This document shows positions 11,110 through 23,407 of a stretch of 64,000 bases of DNA, in pieces. The number at the start of each line of letters is the position of its first letter. Within the stretch, counting starts at the first letter, position 1. The stretch spans positions 27,672,201 through 27,736,200 of the forward strand of contig OY821771.1 in the NCBI GenBank assembly GCA_963682175.1, in the 5' to 3' direction. This DNA comes from Triglochin maritima (Eukaryota; Streptophyta; Magnoliopsida; Alismatales; Juncaginaceae). The position numbers were made by a program, and so were the translations under genes. The notes beneath the pieces were generated by a model. It had not been told where the DNA came from. It searched no databases and worked only from the letters and a program-made list of their open reading frames with translations.

Positions 11110-12574
11110 GGTTTCTGAAACCACCGATCCAATCGTACCCTCTACCGCACGCATGAAAGAGGCCAAAGTTTCTTGTAATTACTTAGTTTGTTCACCAAAA
11201 TATGATCCGACACAACTAGATGATGGTCTCGCAGTCGGTGCTTATCTCATATTACCCCAATCTGAAGACTGCTCAGCTACACAATTAAAATTGTCCCAAC
11301 CATGCTGGGTGTTTGTCTGAGGCTCCTCAGGATACATGGGTTGGGTATACCAGGGATTGTGGTCATGGTCCCAATAATGAAATGAATGATCGCCCATGTA
11401 ACCATCCATCTCGAAAATAACACTCTTAAATTGACTACTCACCACCACGAGATCAAGCTCACAAAACAAAATGCTCAACTCTACCATAAATCACTAAGAG
11501 AAATGGTGTAAAGGGGAGGAGACTAAACGATAGAAGTAGAGGAGAAGATGACTCTGGTGAGAAGAGAAAAGCCTTAAAAACTAGCGTTGGTCAGGGTGAG
11601 CATAGAAGCCTAATCTAGCAGACACGGCTCAAACAAGCTTAGGTTGGATATGAGTCCTGACTAGACTACGCCTAACTGTGACTCCCTACACTCTAGAATG
11701 CCTCACCTCCCTCGCCTGAAGGTCTCAAAACTGTTTGAGAGAGTCAAGACCCGGAGGTCCCAAAAAACACAAAGCAACTAAGCAAAAAAGACGTTCAGGC
11801 CATGACATCGAGAGTGGGTTTGTCACCTAATTATGTTCGAATCCCTAGGACTAAGGTCTACTTGCGTTTAAGTTGGGGTTTCACTTGAGTGTAGTTTGTG
11901 TGGGCCTAAGGGAGGGGTGTTGAAATCCCCCACCTTATCTTGAAGACTATAATTGGTGCCCTTCAGATCAATTGTCCTTAAACTAGCAAGCAACTCACCA
12001 AACAAGTACTTACCTCACTTTTGTTCCAATGCACCTTACTAACTAATGCATGCTTTATCCATGCATGAATGAGAGAATGAGTGCACGTACCTCATGCCAT
12101 CACTCAACAACACAAAATAATAAAGCAAAGGAAAGACGAATGCGTACAAGGTCTAGAAATGATGCATGACCTAGATGATAATCCACTAATCTTTTCCTTC
12201 GACTTTTAAGGTTCAAGTCGTATTAGGAGGGGAGCATGCAAAGTAAATTAATTTTTGACATCAAAACAGAGCATGCATGGAATCAACCGTCGAAGGTATC
12301 AACTAGAAATGAGCATAGAAAGCTACTAGTGAAATAGAAATCAAAAACTCCTCACTTGATCCACCAGGGGTGGATCAAAATCCGTAGGGGCGGATTGTAT
12401 GGGGATTTTGGTCCCCAGACTTCACCAGTGTGCTCCCCTACTCGTGTAGGCTCCCATGTCCACTTCTTACCCTGTCCAGTAACAAAACTAAAGAGAAAAT
12501 GTGAGAGAAAGCCCATTGAAATGGTGGAAACAACAACGACCATCACCAACTCCCCGGCAACTACGACAAAAACT
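11110..12574 (-). pseudogene. Gag-like remnant and leader of Asp-PBS element B
   Basis: On minus the 11487-11242 frame contains GYMGDHSFHYWDHD...WYTQP and CVAEQSSDWGNMR. It matches the N-terminal part of the gag-like frame at 50640-50440 (GYMGDH, SWYSGP, PSSYWGNMR). The remainder of gag, including the zinc knuckle, is missing beyond 11110. The leader follows to a degenerate primer site at 12551-12568, tccccggcaactacgaca. This corresponds to the intact site tccccggcaacggcgcca at 51719. The copy is too decayed to be translated. Confidence 0.65.
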
Positions 12575-14175
12575 TGATTGATCTTTTTCAATAACAGCAA
12601 GTGAATACGGTTTGAACCTCAAGGAGTTGCAAGTGTTGTTGTGACAACCATACTCTAGTGAGAAATAAGAGGAGAATGATGGGATTATGCTAAACTAACT
12701 ACACGACAGATGCTACGGAAATCAAAAACAACTAATCAAAAAGAGTCTCGTAGGAGGTGGAGAATGAATGCTAAAGTGTAGATGTGTATTGGTGTGTGTG
12801 TGTAATATATAGTGCTCATGACATGCATACATGGAAATCTTATAATGCAAAACAATCCTAAGCGTGTCTCTACATGGATTAAGGTTTATCACCATCCTTA
12901 AAAAATACAACATACTACTGAAAATGAGGACAAAGACGACCACATGATAACATGTTTAATGACATACAGAAAATGGAATCCATAATAACAAAACCCAACT
13001 ATGTCTCCACCTGAATTAAGATGTAACATTATCATTAAAACATACAAGACATCATTCTCCACCCCCAATGGGATGGATTACTCACTAATCAACATATAAT
13101 CTAAATAAACAACAACATAAAAACAACACACGAACAACTAAAGAAAACTAGATCTAACCAAAGCAATGGAATAAAAATTGCATCAAATGACAGGCAAGAA
13201 CATAAAGAATAAGAAACTAAAACTTGATTAAGAAAGAAAGATTACAAAATGTGTGTCTCCTCTCCTCCCACTACTCTACTAAACATGAAATCAAACCTAC
13301 TATACTAAACATGAAATTAATCCTACTCTACTAAACAAGAAATAAAACTAACTCAAAGGCGAGAGGAAGGAAGAGAAAAGGCGGGGGAGGAATGTTACAA
13401 GTGTATATATAGAATATTAGAGGGTCTAGATGAATCTGGGTGCAATCAGACGACTGTAAATGAGATCTGGATGTTGCTTAATTCTTTGACCCAAAAGCCC
13501 GACCTACCGGAGAAATATGGAGTTGAACCGACCAACTGGATCCGCCGGTGGCATATTTTAATCCGCCATTAGCAGATTAGTTGGGTCTAATTGACCTCTA
13601 ATTTCACAAGTAGCTTTAATGTACTATTTGAGGAAGTAGGGTGCACCTAGAGACGTTGGTGCCAACCTGTTTTATTTTGATTGTCGAATTACTCGTCAAG
13701 TTCAGGAGATTACCGACTTTTAAAACCAAGATATTTTTATTTACACTTAGGTCTCTCCGGGTTTTCACTTGGGTCATTCTTGACTTATAATCCAGTCATT
13801 GGGCATTACAAACAGATCCAGAAACCTTCCAAATCAATCATTTCTTCTTGCATTTAGGTCATTTTCGTTTCATTTCTCTTCTTTATTACTTAAAACCTGA
13901 AACACATCAAACAAACACTCGAGTAACACAAAATTGGGGTAAAATAAAGGATATATAGCATGGATGCAATGTATGATATGCTACTAATCAATGCCCTCCA
14001 ACTTTCACGTTACATATCAAAATTTGCATTTAAGTCCTTTAACTTTTCAATATTTTCGGCATTTGCATCTTTTTTGTACGTTACAAAATGAAAGCAAAAT
14101 ACTCAACGTACTTTTATTTAAATATAAAAATAATATAATAGTGAAGGTAAAAATGATAAATTATGATACTAAGCA
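12575..14175 (-). mobile_element. LTR of Asp-PBS family, copy B
   Basis: It begins tgattgatctttttcaataacagcaag next to the degenerate primer site, so in minus orientation it is a 5' LTR. A TATATATA box lies on minus at 13404-13411. An atccgccattagcagat near-palindrome lies upstream. One LTR end (ctactaatca) occurs at 13990. A second end followed by the polypurine complement (aagcaaatacccccac) occurs at 14175. The 185 bp between may be the tail of another subfamily joined by recombination. Confidence 0.65.
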
Positions 14176-14987
14176 AATACCCCCACATTTGTCTTTTGTT
14201 AGTCTCAAGAAATACTAAGAAATAAAAACCTACAAAAATGGAAATCCTAACTCACTTTCTTAGTAATCACAGTTGCACTTAGCATGTGCAACAATCCGTT
14301 AAACCTCCATGGTTCCATAATGGAGGAGTTTTGCCTTTTGAGTGTTTTCAGTAGATATACACACAAAATTTGAGTTTGGATGCAAGATATCAAAAGTTCT
14401 CTAAATCAATAAACCAAAATAGGTCGATCATTGAGTGAACATTCCAAAAGGGTAGGACCTGTCTACTAATTTCCCTCTACACCTATAGTCTAGTGCATTG
14501 CTATCCAATAAGTCAAACAAAATTTTCATCAATAATACATGGGTGTCCATATTATCCTGGGAAAGAATTTAGTTTGCTCCCCTTCTTTTACTCATCTACC
14601 CCTATCTTGTGGATTTGACATGAGAATTTTGGGCTTTAGGTTTTGATTTGGGGCTTAATCGAGATTTTTTTTGCCTTCAAGCATAATTTTGAGTTTTCTT
14701 TTTTTCTTTTTGCCTTGGCAGTTGCCTTGAATTGGACTTTTCACACCAAAAGGTTTTTCCGGTGGTATTGGGTTTGCTCCTTCATTTGTCTCTCCCCACA
14801 ACTTGGTTAGTCTACCACTCGTGTAATGGGAATTTAGTCAGTCGTTCCCAAGTCACGATAGTCACAAGACAACCAAGTTTCAAGATACCCCTATAGACTT
14901 ATCACCCCGAGTGACAAAACTTGCCTTGGAGAGAGACTCCTACTTCATTATATTTCCGTTTGTAATGTATTTGACTTTGGTGTAATT
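14176..14987 (-). mobile_element. Internal 3' region of Asp-PBS family next to LTR B
   Basis: Sequence following the polypurine complement is colinear with 47517-48240. It includes the agttgcacttagcatgtgcaac hairpin and the blocks around ctaccactcgtgtaatgggaa and ccccgagtgacaaaac. An LTR with internal sequence on both sides implies an internal-LTR-internal arrangement, as in the array at 46-57 kb. No intact frame is present. Confidence 0.55.
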
Positions 14988-15829
14988 TGTTAGGATCGAT
15001 AAGCCTTCTGATCTCTAACTAAATGTGGATTAAACAGTAAATCAAGAGATGAAAGAATTACAAACCACAAATGCGAAAACTCTAGAGATTTAGAGAGGTT
15101 CGACACTGCACTCGATCCCAATCCTCCTCGCAAGCCCCGCTCATGCTACGCACCCCACTTACAGTTCCACTAAGCAATCTGCGTTCTGGGTCGAGATTAA
15201 CGCCTTTAGAACACCGAGCCTCATGAACAATACTCGCCTTGCTCGTGTCTTCTCTCACCATCTGAGAGGAAGCTTCCTCAAACCTTTACAACACTTTGGT
15301 AATTCTTGAATGTTGAAGTTGGAATCACTCAGTAACACTCTAGACTTAGGCACACTTGGATATAAGATTGAAATTGATACACAAGTGGTGAAGTTTGTCT
15401 TCGAGTATAGAAATATCAGAGCTTGAAGATGTAGAAACTTTGACATTAAAGTAAGGATCAATAGGGAGTATTTGAGGTGTTGAAAATAAAGGTATGAGAC
15501 CCTATTTATAAGCTTCAAGCTCTACTATACGTTTGGGAGAGTTGATGATATTTAGACTAATGGGAAGCAAGATATGACTTGAGCTCGGGTAGAAATCTGA
15601 GCTGGTTTGGTCGACTGATTTATATAGGGTCTTCCAAAATAAAAGTGCTTCGCTATACCGACACAAGGTCAAATAACATTTTGCTATCTCTAGAAATGGA
15701 TTTCGAATTGAACCAATAGAGGTGTCAGTCAACCAAAATGGGTTTGTGCATTGTTTCAATATAACAGTGCATATTGGTTCCGAAAAGCAACACAATTGTC
15801 CTCCCCCACCCCCACCCACAAATTTAACA
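14988..15829 (-). mobile_element. LTR, probably solo or recombined, 842 bp
   Basis: It starts TGTTAGGATCG on plus and ends AAATTTAACA at 15829, so it has TG...CA ends with short inverted TGTTA/TAACA termini. Its minus strand has a TATAAATAGGG box near 15515. No internal domain or matching partner is in the window. The flanks show no 5-bp duplication, and it abuts a 5'-truncated copia LTR, so a deletion or recombination is likely at that junction. Confidence 0.5.
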
Positions 15830-17234
15830 CATACATATTTGTATACTTGCAATCATCTTAATAGGTTGATCAAGATAATCAACAAAAGGAGCATTGGGAC
15901 AAAGACATCAAGACTCAAGACTTGTAATCAAAGCTTTGGACCAAGACATGTAATTTTGTATTTATTGAGTCCATAAGGTTTAATGTAAACTTGAGCACTA
16001 GGATTCTGTCCCGTCCAGATTTGGTAATCCGAACAACGCCCGGTCAACCGAAACCTTTTTAGTTTGGTCTACCGAACACCTATTGGTCACCCGAATACTT
16101 CTCACCAGTAAAACTTAGGTGTCATCTGAAATTGCCCTGACGGAAGACCAAACCACATTCGTTCAACCGATTAGCCCTGGACCGGTTTTGGACTTTGCAT
16201 CAACAGTCGTATTCGAATCAAGTCCCTAGAGCCCAATTGACTTGTCCACTTCGGAGGACCAAATACCATCGGTCAACCGAGTCCTTCTTCGCTTAGGTGC
16301 ACAACGGCTATTGACACGTGGCACTTGACCATTGTACCCAATAACTATTTGAGCTATAACGGTCACTGCAAAAACCCGTGCTAACTTCGGTCTACTGAAG
16401 TGTACACGGTCAACCGAACTTGAGTAGATCATAGCCCAACCAATCCTACTGTCCACCTTGGAACGGTGAACCGAATGAAATTCGATTAACCAAACTTAAT
16501 TAGGGCTAAATTGATAAAAGCTACTAGAGGTTGGTGAACGGTGATCCGATATATAATCGGTAACCCGAATGCCTAATTCAGACCAATTCTTCGGACTACC
16601 GTTTTGCTAACGTCGACCGAGTATGCATCGAAATCTGCCCGAGCTTAGGTCACATCTTGCATTCCTATTGTTCCATTTCCCTACCAACTCCCAACGGATC
16701 TCTAAGCTTTGACGCCTATATAAACACCACTACTATAGAGACATAAACCAACTTTTTACACCTTCTATTCATCAACTACCTTTGTGCTCTCAATTCCAAA
16801 ACCTTCAAAGCTTATTTTTCAACATTCAAGCTTAAACTTCACCACTTTCTTATCCAATTCTTTATCCATATCAAAGTTTGCTCAAGTATAGAGTGTTAGA
16901 TTGTGATTCTATCTCCATATTCAAAGAATCACGAAGTTGTAATGCTTTGGGAAGCTTCTTCTCGGGTTGTGAGAGGAGACACGAGCGAGGCAAGAATTGT
17001 TCGCGAGGCTCGGAGTTGTAAACGACGTTGATCTCGGCCCGGAACGGAGATCGGTTAGTGGAACCGTAATCGAGCGAGCCTTGCGAGGAGGACTAGGACC
17101 CGGGTGTGGCTGCCAAACTTCTCTAAACTCCGCTGTCGTCGATTTTGTGGTTTGCACGTTTTATCTCTTAATCCTTCGATTAGTATTTTTAATTCCGCAT
17201 TTATCTAGTGATTAGAGAGCCATATATCCTAATA
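15830..17234 (+). repeat. 5' LTR of the copia element (truncated)
   Basis: Matches 19403-20825 with only scattered differences and one 17-bp gap. A TATATAAA box lies at 16717-16724. The LTR has many cggtcaaccgaa and ggtctaccgaa motifs. The LTR end reads cctaata instead of the expected cctaaca. Confidence 0.85.
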
Positions 17235-17236
17235 AT

Positions 17237-17249
17237 TGGTATCGGAGCA
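17237..17249 (+). other. Primer-binding site of copia element
   Basis: tggtatcggagca lies two bases after the LTR end. It matches the initiator tRNA-Met type primer site tggtatcagagca with one change. Confidence 0.75.
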
Positions 17250-17287
17250 TTAGGTTACTAATTTCATTTACTTAATCGTAATTTAGC

Positions 17288-18774
17288 ATGACATCTACTT
17301 CTAATCATTGTGAAAGATTATCCACAACTAAGCCACCTTTGTTTAATGGGTTAAAATATGATTATTGGAAGAAAAGAATGAGAATTTATTTGTTATCCAA
17401 TGACTTAAAATTTTGGACATTCATCTTAAACCCATACATACCTCCAAACGATGATGAAATTGTATCCTTAACTAAACCCAAAATTAAGGAAGCGGAGATG
17501 AATTCTCGCATTATGAACATCTTGTATTGTGGGTTAATTGAAGGGGAATACAGTAGGGTAAGAGGTTGTGAAAGTGCTTATGACATTTGACATACATTAG
17601 AAATGCATCATGAGGGTTCAACTAGATTGAAAGAAATAATGATTAATTTGCTCATGCATAAATATGAATTATTTCGTATGCAGTCCGGTGAAAACATAAG
17701 CGAGATGCACACTCGCTTCACCAAGATAATTAACTCTCATAAAGAACTTGGTAAGGATTTTAGCAAGGGAGAAATGACTCGAAAGATTCTTCGGACACTT
17801 ACCGACGATTGGGAGGAGAAGACGACCGCAATCGAAGAAGCACAAGATCTCAACAAATTGTCGGTCAAGGAGCTTATGGGTAGTCTCATTACACATGAGA
17901 TACAAATGAAAGACCGCAAGGAGAAGGGAGCCAAGAAATCTTTGGGGTTACACGTCGTCGCCAATTCCAACAAAGAAGATAGTGACAATGAAGAGTTGGC
18001 GACACAACAATTCAAGGAGTTTGTCAAAGAAGAGAAAGAAAGGAGAAAAGAGAAGAAGAAGAGCAAGAGAAAAAAGAAGAAGAAGAAGAAAGCTCTGAAA
18101 GTAACTTGGGACACTTCATTATCTTCATTAATTGAAGGTGAATGCACTTCGATGTGCTTCATGACAATAGAAGATAACGATAATGAGGTATCTTCTTGCT
18201 CTAGTCGCGATTCAATTGATTCAACTCATTCAAATGCGTATAATGAACTTCAATGTGAATTCAATGAATTTCTTGAAAATTTTGAGAAAATTTGTCAAAG
18301 AAACAAAGTAGCTAAAAAGAAAATCAATGAGCTACAATCTCAAATTGAATCTATCATGAATGAGAAGAATAAATTGCTTGCTAGTCACGATAAAATTGCA
18401 TTAGAGAACACTCATTTGATTGATGAAATTGCAACTCTAATGCAAAACCTTCATGTAGTGATGATATTCAAGATCTAATTGCTAAGAATGTTAAATTACA
18501 AAAAGATATTGAAAGATTTACAAAGGGAAACAAAAATGCTTGATAGACTTATTGGTAGTCAAAGACAATATTTAAATAAGCATGATTTAGGCTATTGTCT
18601 TAACAACTATAAAAACCATGTTAGTCACACTACATTGAATGGAAAGTATTTCTTTGTGAATAAGAGTTCCTCAAGTGTTTGGGCACATAAGACCAAAATG
18701 GTTTGGGTACCAAAAACTAACGTCAAAGGACCCAAGGTTGTTTGGGTACCAAAATGTTCACTTGTAGGTACTTA
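17288..18774 (+). pseudogene. Copia gag (UBN2-type) pseudogene
   Basis: The start at 17288 gives MTSTSNHCERLSTTKPPLFN, then YDYWKKRMRIYL, the typical N-terminus of copia gag. A TGA at 17588-17590 interrupts after codon 100. The frame resumes with GSTRLKEIMINLLMHKYELF and TRKILRTLTDDWEEK. A lysine tract (EKKKSKRKKKKKKK) and coiled-coil-like segments follow. Near 18440 a frameshift moves the reading to DDIQDLIAKNVKLQKDIERF. The tail has two copies of a VWVPK motif (TKMVWVPKT, PKVVWVPKC) and a stop at 18775. I see no intact CCHC knuckle. Expected role: capsid of the retrotransposon particle; this copy is broken. Confidence 0.82.
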
Positions 18775-19283
18775 GAAGGAGGAGAATCAGTAGCAATCGG
18801 CTCAAGCAATAAAAGATCGATTCCAAGCTTCAAGGAAATCATTTGGATCGAATTCATAAAGTCGTCGTCGCTATCGAAAGGAGATTGGAATCCATACCAA
18901 ATTGAGGATCAAATGTTTGGTGACATTTTCAATCATCTTAAAGTTAACATTTGGTTCTAATCTAGGATGCTTAATTGATATCATATCTCATTGCTTTTAG
19001 GCCTTAGTGATAGAGGGAGCATATAATGTTATATCATCAAATTAAGGGGGAGAATTTTGAATTCCTATACCTTTACATAATATGCTTGTATTGTTTGCAT
19101 TTGATTGATGTTAAAGGGGAAGAATGATAAGGATTGAGCTTCAATTTACTCATACTATGCATATTGTTAGGGTGAGTATCTTATACATGCAAAGTTTGCA
19201 TATATGAAGGGGGGAGCAATCATATAGAAAGGGGAGAACTTAAATTCAATCTCAAGTATTAAGATATAGATTTGTCATCATAA

Positions 19284-19296
19284 AAAATGGGGAGAT
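19284..19296 (+). other. Polypurine tract of copia element
   Basis: aaaatggggagat immediately precedes TGTTGG at 19297, the start of the 3' LTR. Confidence 0.75.
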
Positions 19297-20825
19297 TGTT
19301 GGCCTTTTGGCCATAATCTATATTAATTTTGATGATTAATTAAACTAATCTTAATCAATTAACCTAATCAATCAAAGTGAGAAAACACAATTACATGCAT
19401 TGCATACATATTTGTATACTTGCAATCATCTTAATAGGTTGATCAAGATAATCAACAAAAGGAGCATTGGGACAAAGACATCAAGACTCAAGACTTGTAA
19501 TCAAAGCTTTGGACCAAGACATGTAATTTTGTATTTATTGAGTCCATAAGGTTTAATGTAAACTTGAGCACTAAGATTCTGTCCCGTCCAGATTCGGTAA
19601 TCCGAACAATGCCCGGTCAACCGAAACATTTTTAGTTTGGTCTACCGAACACCTATTGGTCACCCGAATACTTCTCACCAGTAAAACTTAGGTGTCATCT
19701 GGAATTGCCCTGACGGAAGACCGAACCACATTCTTTCAACCGATTAGTCCTGGACCGGTTTTTGACTTTGCTCCAACGGTCGTATTCGAATCAAGTCCCT
19801 AGAGCCCAATTAACTTGTCCCGCTTCAGAGGACCAAATACCTATCGGTCAACCGAGTCCTTCTTGGCTTTAGGTGCACAACGACTATTGACACGTGACAC
19901 TTGACCGTTGTACTAAACAACTATTTGAGCTATAACTGTCACTGCAAAACCTGTGCTAACTTCGGTCTACCGAAGTGTACATGGTCAACCGAACTTGAGT
20001 AGATCATAGCCCAACCAATCCTACTGTCCAACTTGGAACGGTGAACCGAATAAAATTTGGTTAACCAAACTTAATTAGGGATAAATTGATAAAAGCTACT
20101 AGAGGTTGGTGAACGGTGATCCGATATATAATCGTTCAACCGAATGCCTAATTCAGACCAATTCTTCGGACTACCGTTTTGCTAACGTCGACCGAATATG
20201 CATCGAAATCTGCCCGAGCTTAAGTCACATCTTGCATTCCTATTGGTCCATTTCCCTACCAACTCCCAACGGATCTCTAAGCTTTGAAGCCTATATAAAC
20301 ACCACTACTATAGAGACACAAACCAACTTTTTACACCCTCTATTCATCAACTACCTTTGTGCTCTCAATTCCAAAACCTTCAAAGCTTATTCTTCAACAC
20401 TCAAGCTTAAACTTCACCACTTGCTTATCCAATTCTATATCCATATCCAAGTGTGCTCAAGTATAGAGTGTTAGATTGTGATTCCATCTCCATATTCAAA
20501 GAATCACGAAGTTGTAAAGCTTTGAGGAAGCTCCTTCTCGGGCTGTGAGACGAGACACGAGCGAGGCGAGAATTGTTCGCGAGACTCGGAGTTGTAAACA
20601 ACGTTGATCTCGGCCCAGAACGGAGATTGGTTAGTTGAACCGTAAGTGAGACTCGGTGGATCGAGCGAGGCTTGCGAGGAGGACTAGCACCCGGTTATTG
20701 GTGTCGAACCTCTCTAAAGTCTGGTGTCGTCGATTTTGTGGTTTGCATGTTTTGTCTCTTAATCCTTCGATTAGATTTTTTAATTCCGCATTTATCTAGT
20801 GATTAGAGGGTCATAGATCCTAACA
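19297..20825 (+). repeat. 3' LTR of the copia element
   Basis: Begins TGTTGGCCTTTTGGCC and ends atcctaaca. Length 1,529 bp. The TATATAAA box lies at 20292-20299. The first 106 bp or so have no counterpart in the 5' LTR. Confidence 0.82.
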
Positions 20826-21106
20826 ATAAATAGTGATGAATTACACACTACTAACTTAAACCTGAAAAATGAATTGTGGGTTTGGCACTATTGGGTCTTT
20901 AAGAGCATACTTGGCTCTACGGAGCATGACTCTTCAGAGTATTGGGCCCGACGGGGCACATCTCTTATGAGATTATTGGCAGCTGTAGGACCGCAAATAC
21001 ATATATGTTATCTATCGTATTGACATAGGTTGGTGTATGGGACCCCACAATGAACTGAATTGAATGAAGATCGAAACTGAAAGTGTTTTAAAATGGTTAT
21101 GATAAC
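20826..21106 (+). mobile_element. Left part of split gypsy LTR
   Basis: With 23408-24348 this forms one plus-strand LTR interrupted by the LTR at 21107-23407. The two sides share the style of chromovirus LTRs seen elsewhere here (gggaccccacaatgaactg, tattgggcccgacgggg). Its own start is lost at the copia insertion boundary. Confidence 0.5.
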
Positions 21107-23407
21107 TGTAACATCCTCAAACAGCGGAAGAATTAAAAAAATTGTAACATACAATCAACAGAGGACATTACTCAAATAAAAGGAAACAGGTGCACCAACA
21201 TATATATAATATATCTTCGAGTATTTCAAAAGTGTGATTACCTCAAAAAGGGCTATACAACAAATACAGTAATCAGTAGGACCTCAGAACGAGAGAAAGC
21301 TGGATTTGGTAGCGACATTCCCCTCCTTAGTCACCACCCCACCTAACGCCGATCATGGCCTAAAAAGCAAACATGCAACAATGCCTGAGTTTCCAAAAGG
21401 AAAACCTGTATGCCAAACTCTACAATGCATGAACTGAAACACTCTAGCATGCAATTCTACCAACAAGAAAAACACAAACAACAAGGTTGTGCTCCATGGC
21501 TTTTTCACCCAACCACAACACACACCACCGTTACGGGGCTCCATGGCTTTTTCACCCAACCACCGCAACACACACGTCGCCAAGCTTGGCTCCAAGGTTT
21601 TTCACCCAACTGCAGCTACCACGACATGACCAAGGGCTCCAGGGCTTTTTCACCCAACCCGAACGTCTAAGGGCTCCAGGGCTTTTTCACCCAACCCGAA
21701 CGTCTAAGGGCTCCAGGGCTTTTTCACCCAACCCGAACGTCTAAGGGCTCCAGGGCTTTTTCACCCAACCCTTATCACGCGGTCCATGCTCAGACTCCAG
21801 GGCTCTTTCACCCAACCTGAACGTACTATGGAGCTCCAGGGCTTTTCCACCCAACCCCGCACAGACTAGCTGGGCTCCAGGGCTTTCTCACCCAACCACC
21901 ACAACACACTTGCTGGGCTCCAGGGCTTTTTCACCCAACCACAGCACACACAACATCACCAAGCTGGGCTCCAGGGCTTTTTCACCCAACCACAGCACAC
22001 ACAACATCACCAAGCTGGGCTCCAGGGCTTTTTCACCCAACCACATCTCTCACACAGTTACAGGGTTCCAGGGCTCTTTCACCCAACCACCGCAACACAC
22101 GTGCTCACTAGCACACTTGCCGGAAAAACATCGGCACCACAACTCACCTTACACGGATGACCACAACAACTGCACCTCCCATGTGCAAAACTGGACACAA
22201 ACAGTCGACCGAACCAAGAGTCCCGGTCGACCGAATCTCACAAACACAGGGCAATTGCCTCAACCGGCACTCCATCGGTTGACCAATTCCCACCAACCAC
22301 ACTCGTTCGGTCAAACCAAAGTCAAGGACCGGTCGATCGTTTAGAAGTCACCTCCCAAGTTCAACGAACAAAATGACCAATCGGTCGAACGGCAAAGGGG
22401 ACCCGTTCGACCGAAATCCACCAGGGAAATGCTCCAACTCTCAACAACAACTCTGGTCGAACCCCCAAGCACTCTCGGTCGACCGAATTCCACAAGGGAA
22501 ATCCACCAACGCTTAACAACAACTCCGGTCAACCAAACCACCTTTGGTCAAACCAAACACTATTCCAATTTATGTCGCCGGTCGGACAAGTCAAACAGGC
22601 GATCGACCGTTTTGATGGTCAACGCCCCAACCGACCTACAACAGTGCACACGGTCGAACGACAAAGGGGCCATGTTCGACCGAAAACCACCAGGCTTACC
22701 TCAAATGCACAACTGGTTGACCGCCCAAGGACAGCGTTTGACTAGTGTGAGGCAGAAACCCGAAATCTCATAAAGAACGGTCGACCGTTTGCACCAACTA
22801 GTCGACCGATCAGACAGTAAAATCTGTTGTACGTTTGCTTACGACGAGCCTTTCGGCCTACCGTCGACTTCCAAATACTCACACAAGAAAGTGAGATGCG
22901 ACTATAAGTTTGAGATACCACAAAGTTTTGAAGAAACCTTCGAAGAACCTCGACTGCGCTTCCACGAGCACTTCTCCAAAAATCACGATCCATCGACGAA
23001 CGACTCGCCCAGTCAACGATCACCACCTCCTCGACAATCTCGAGCACACCTCCACCTCCGTCAATCTCCACACCAACCACAACCACTGAAAATGAGGTAC
23101 GTTGAGAGAGAGAACCAAAGCAAAAGGAACGAGTTTAGAAAAACAACGAACTCACCTCCACCAACCACTCTCGCTGACCATCACTTCTCGCCGAAGGTCA
23201 TGTCTGGACGAAGCACACTGAGTGAGAGAGAGAGAGATGTGAGAGAAAAATGAGGGAGACGAGGGAGAGAGAGAGAGAGCTTCACCTAAATATCTTCCAT
23301 CCCTCAAATCCTAACCACCCATCCACTCCACTCCATCTCAGCCGTCCAAACTCATCTCCTCCTAATCACCACCTAAATCATCATTAAAACTCAATTAGGA
23401 TTTCACA
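21107..23407 (-). mobile_element. Likely solo gypsy LTR, 2.3 kb, minus strand
   Basis: Plus begins TGTAACATCCTCAAACAGCGG and ends ggatttcaca. On minus it therefore starts TGTGAAATCC and ends gatgttaca, the TG...CA form. Flanks are ataac (21102-21106) and attac (23408-23412), a 4/5 match to a 5-bp duplication. It is related to the solo LTR at 38148-40174: both carry cggtcgaccg motifs, an aaaactcaggcatt block and a cttttgaaa-type tail. It contains the minisatellite at 21485-22110. A CT/GA-rich tract lies near 23220-23280. Confidence 0.68.
21485..22110. repeat. Minisatellite with core GGCTCCAGGGCTTTTTCACC
   Basis: About fifteen copies of a core ggctccagggctttttcacc followed by caacc occur at changing spacing. 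Four perfect 37-bp periods start at 21632, 21669, 21706 and 21743. Three 51-bp periods start at 21912, 21963 and 22014. Apparent proteins with repeated APWLFHP or GSRAFSPN are translations of the array, not genes. Confidence 0.9.

Larger units (their letters stand above)
15830..20825 (+). mobile_element. Non-autonomous Ty1-copia element with gag only
   Basis: Two long direct repeats (15830-17234 and 19297-20825) flank a 2.06-kb internal region. It carries a tRNA-Met primer site, a decayed gag and a polypurine tract, but no protease, integrase or reverse transcriptase. The gag is like those of Maximus/SIRE-type copia elements. The element would depend on a partner for replication. The LTRs are closely similar, so insertion was fairly recent. 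The 5' LTR lacks its first 106 bp or so, so no target duplication can be read. Confidence 0.8.

Noticed and set aside
17737..18162. 141-codon minus-strand frame rich in Phe and Leu
   Set aside because: It is the antisense of the lysine-rich gag tract and has no independent support.
21353..22344. Several overlapping frames with repeated SPNHSTHN or WLFHPTT
   Set aside because: They are translations of the minisatellite; the protein repeat follows the DNA period.
22789..23253. 154-codon plus-strand frame inside the solo LTR
   Set aside because: It lies wholly within the LTR, overlaps antisense frames and shows no domain.
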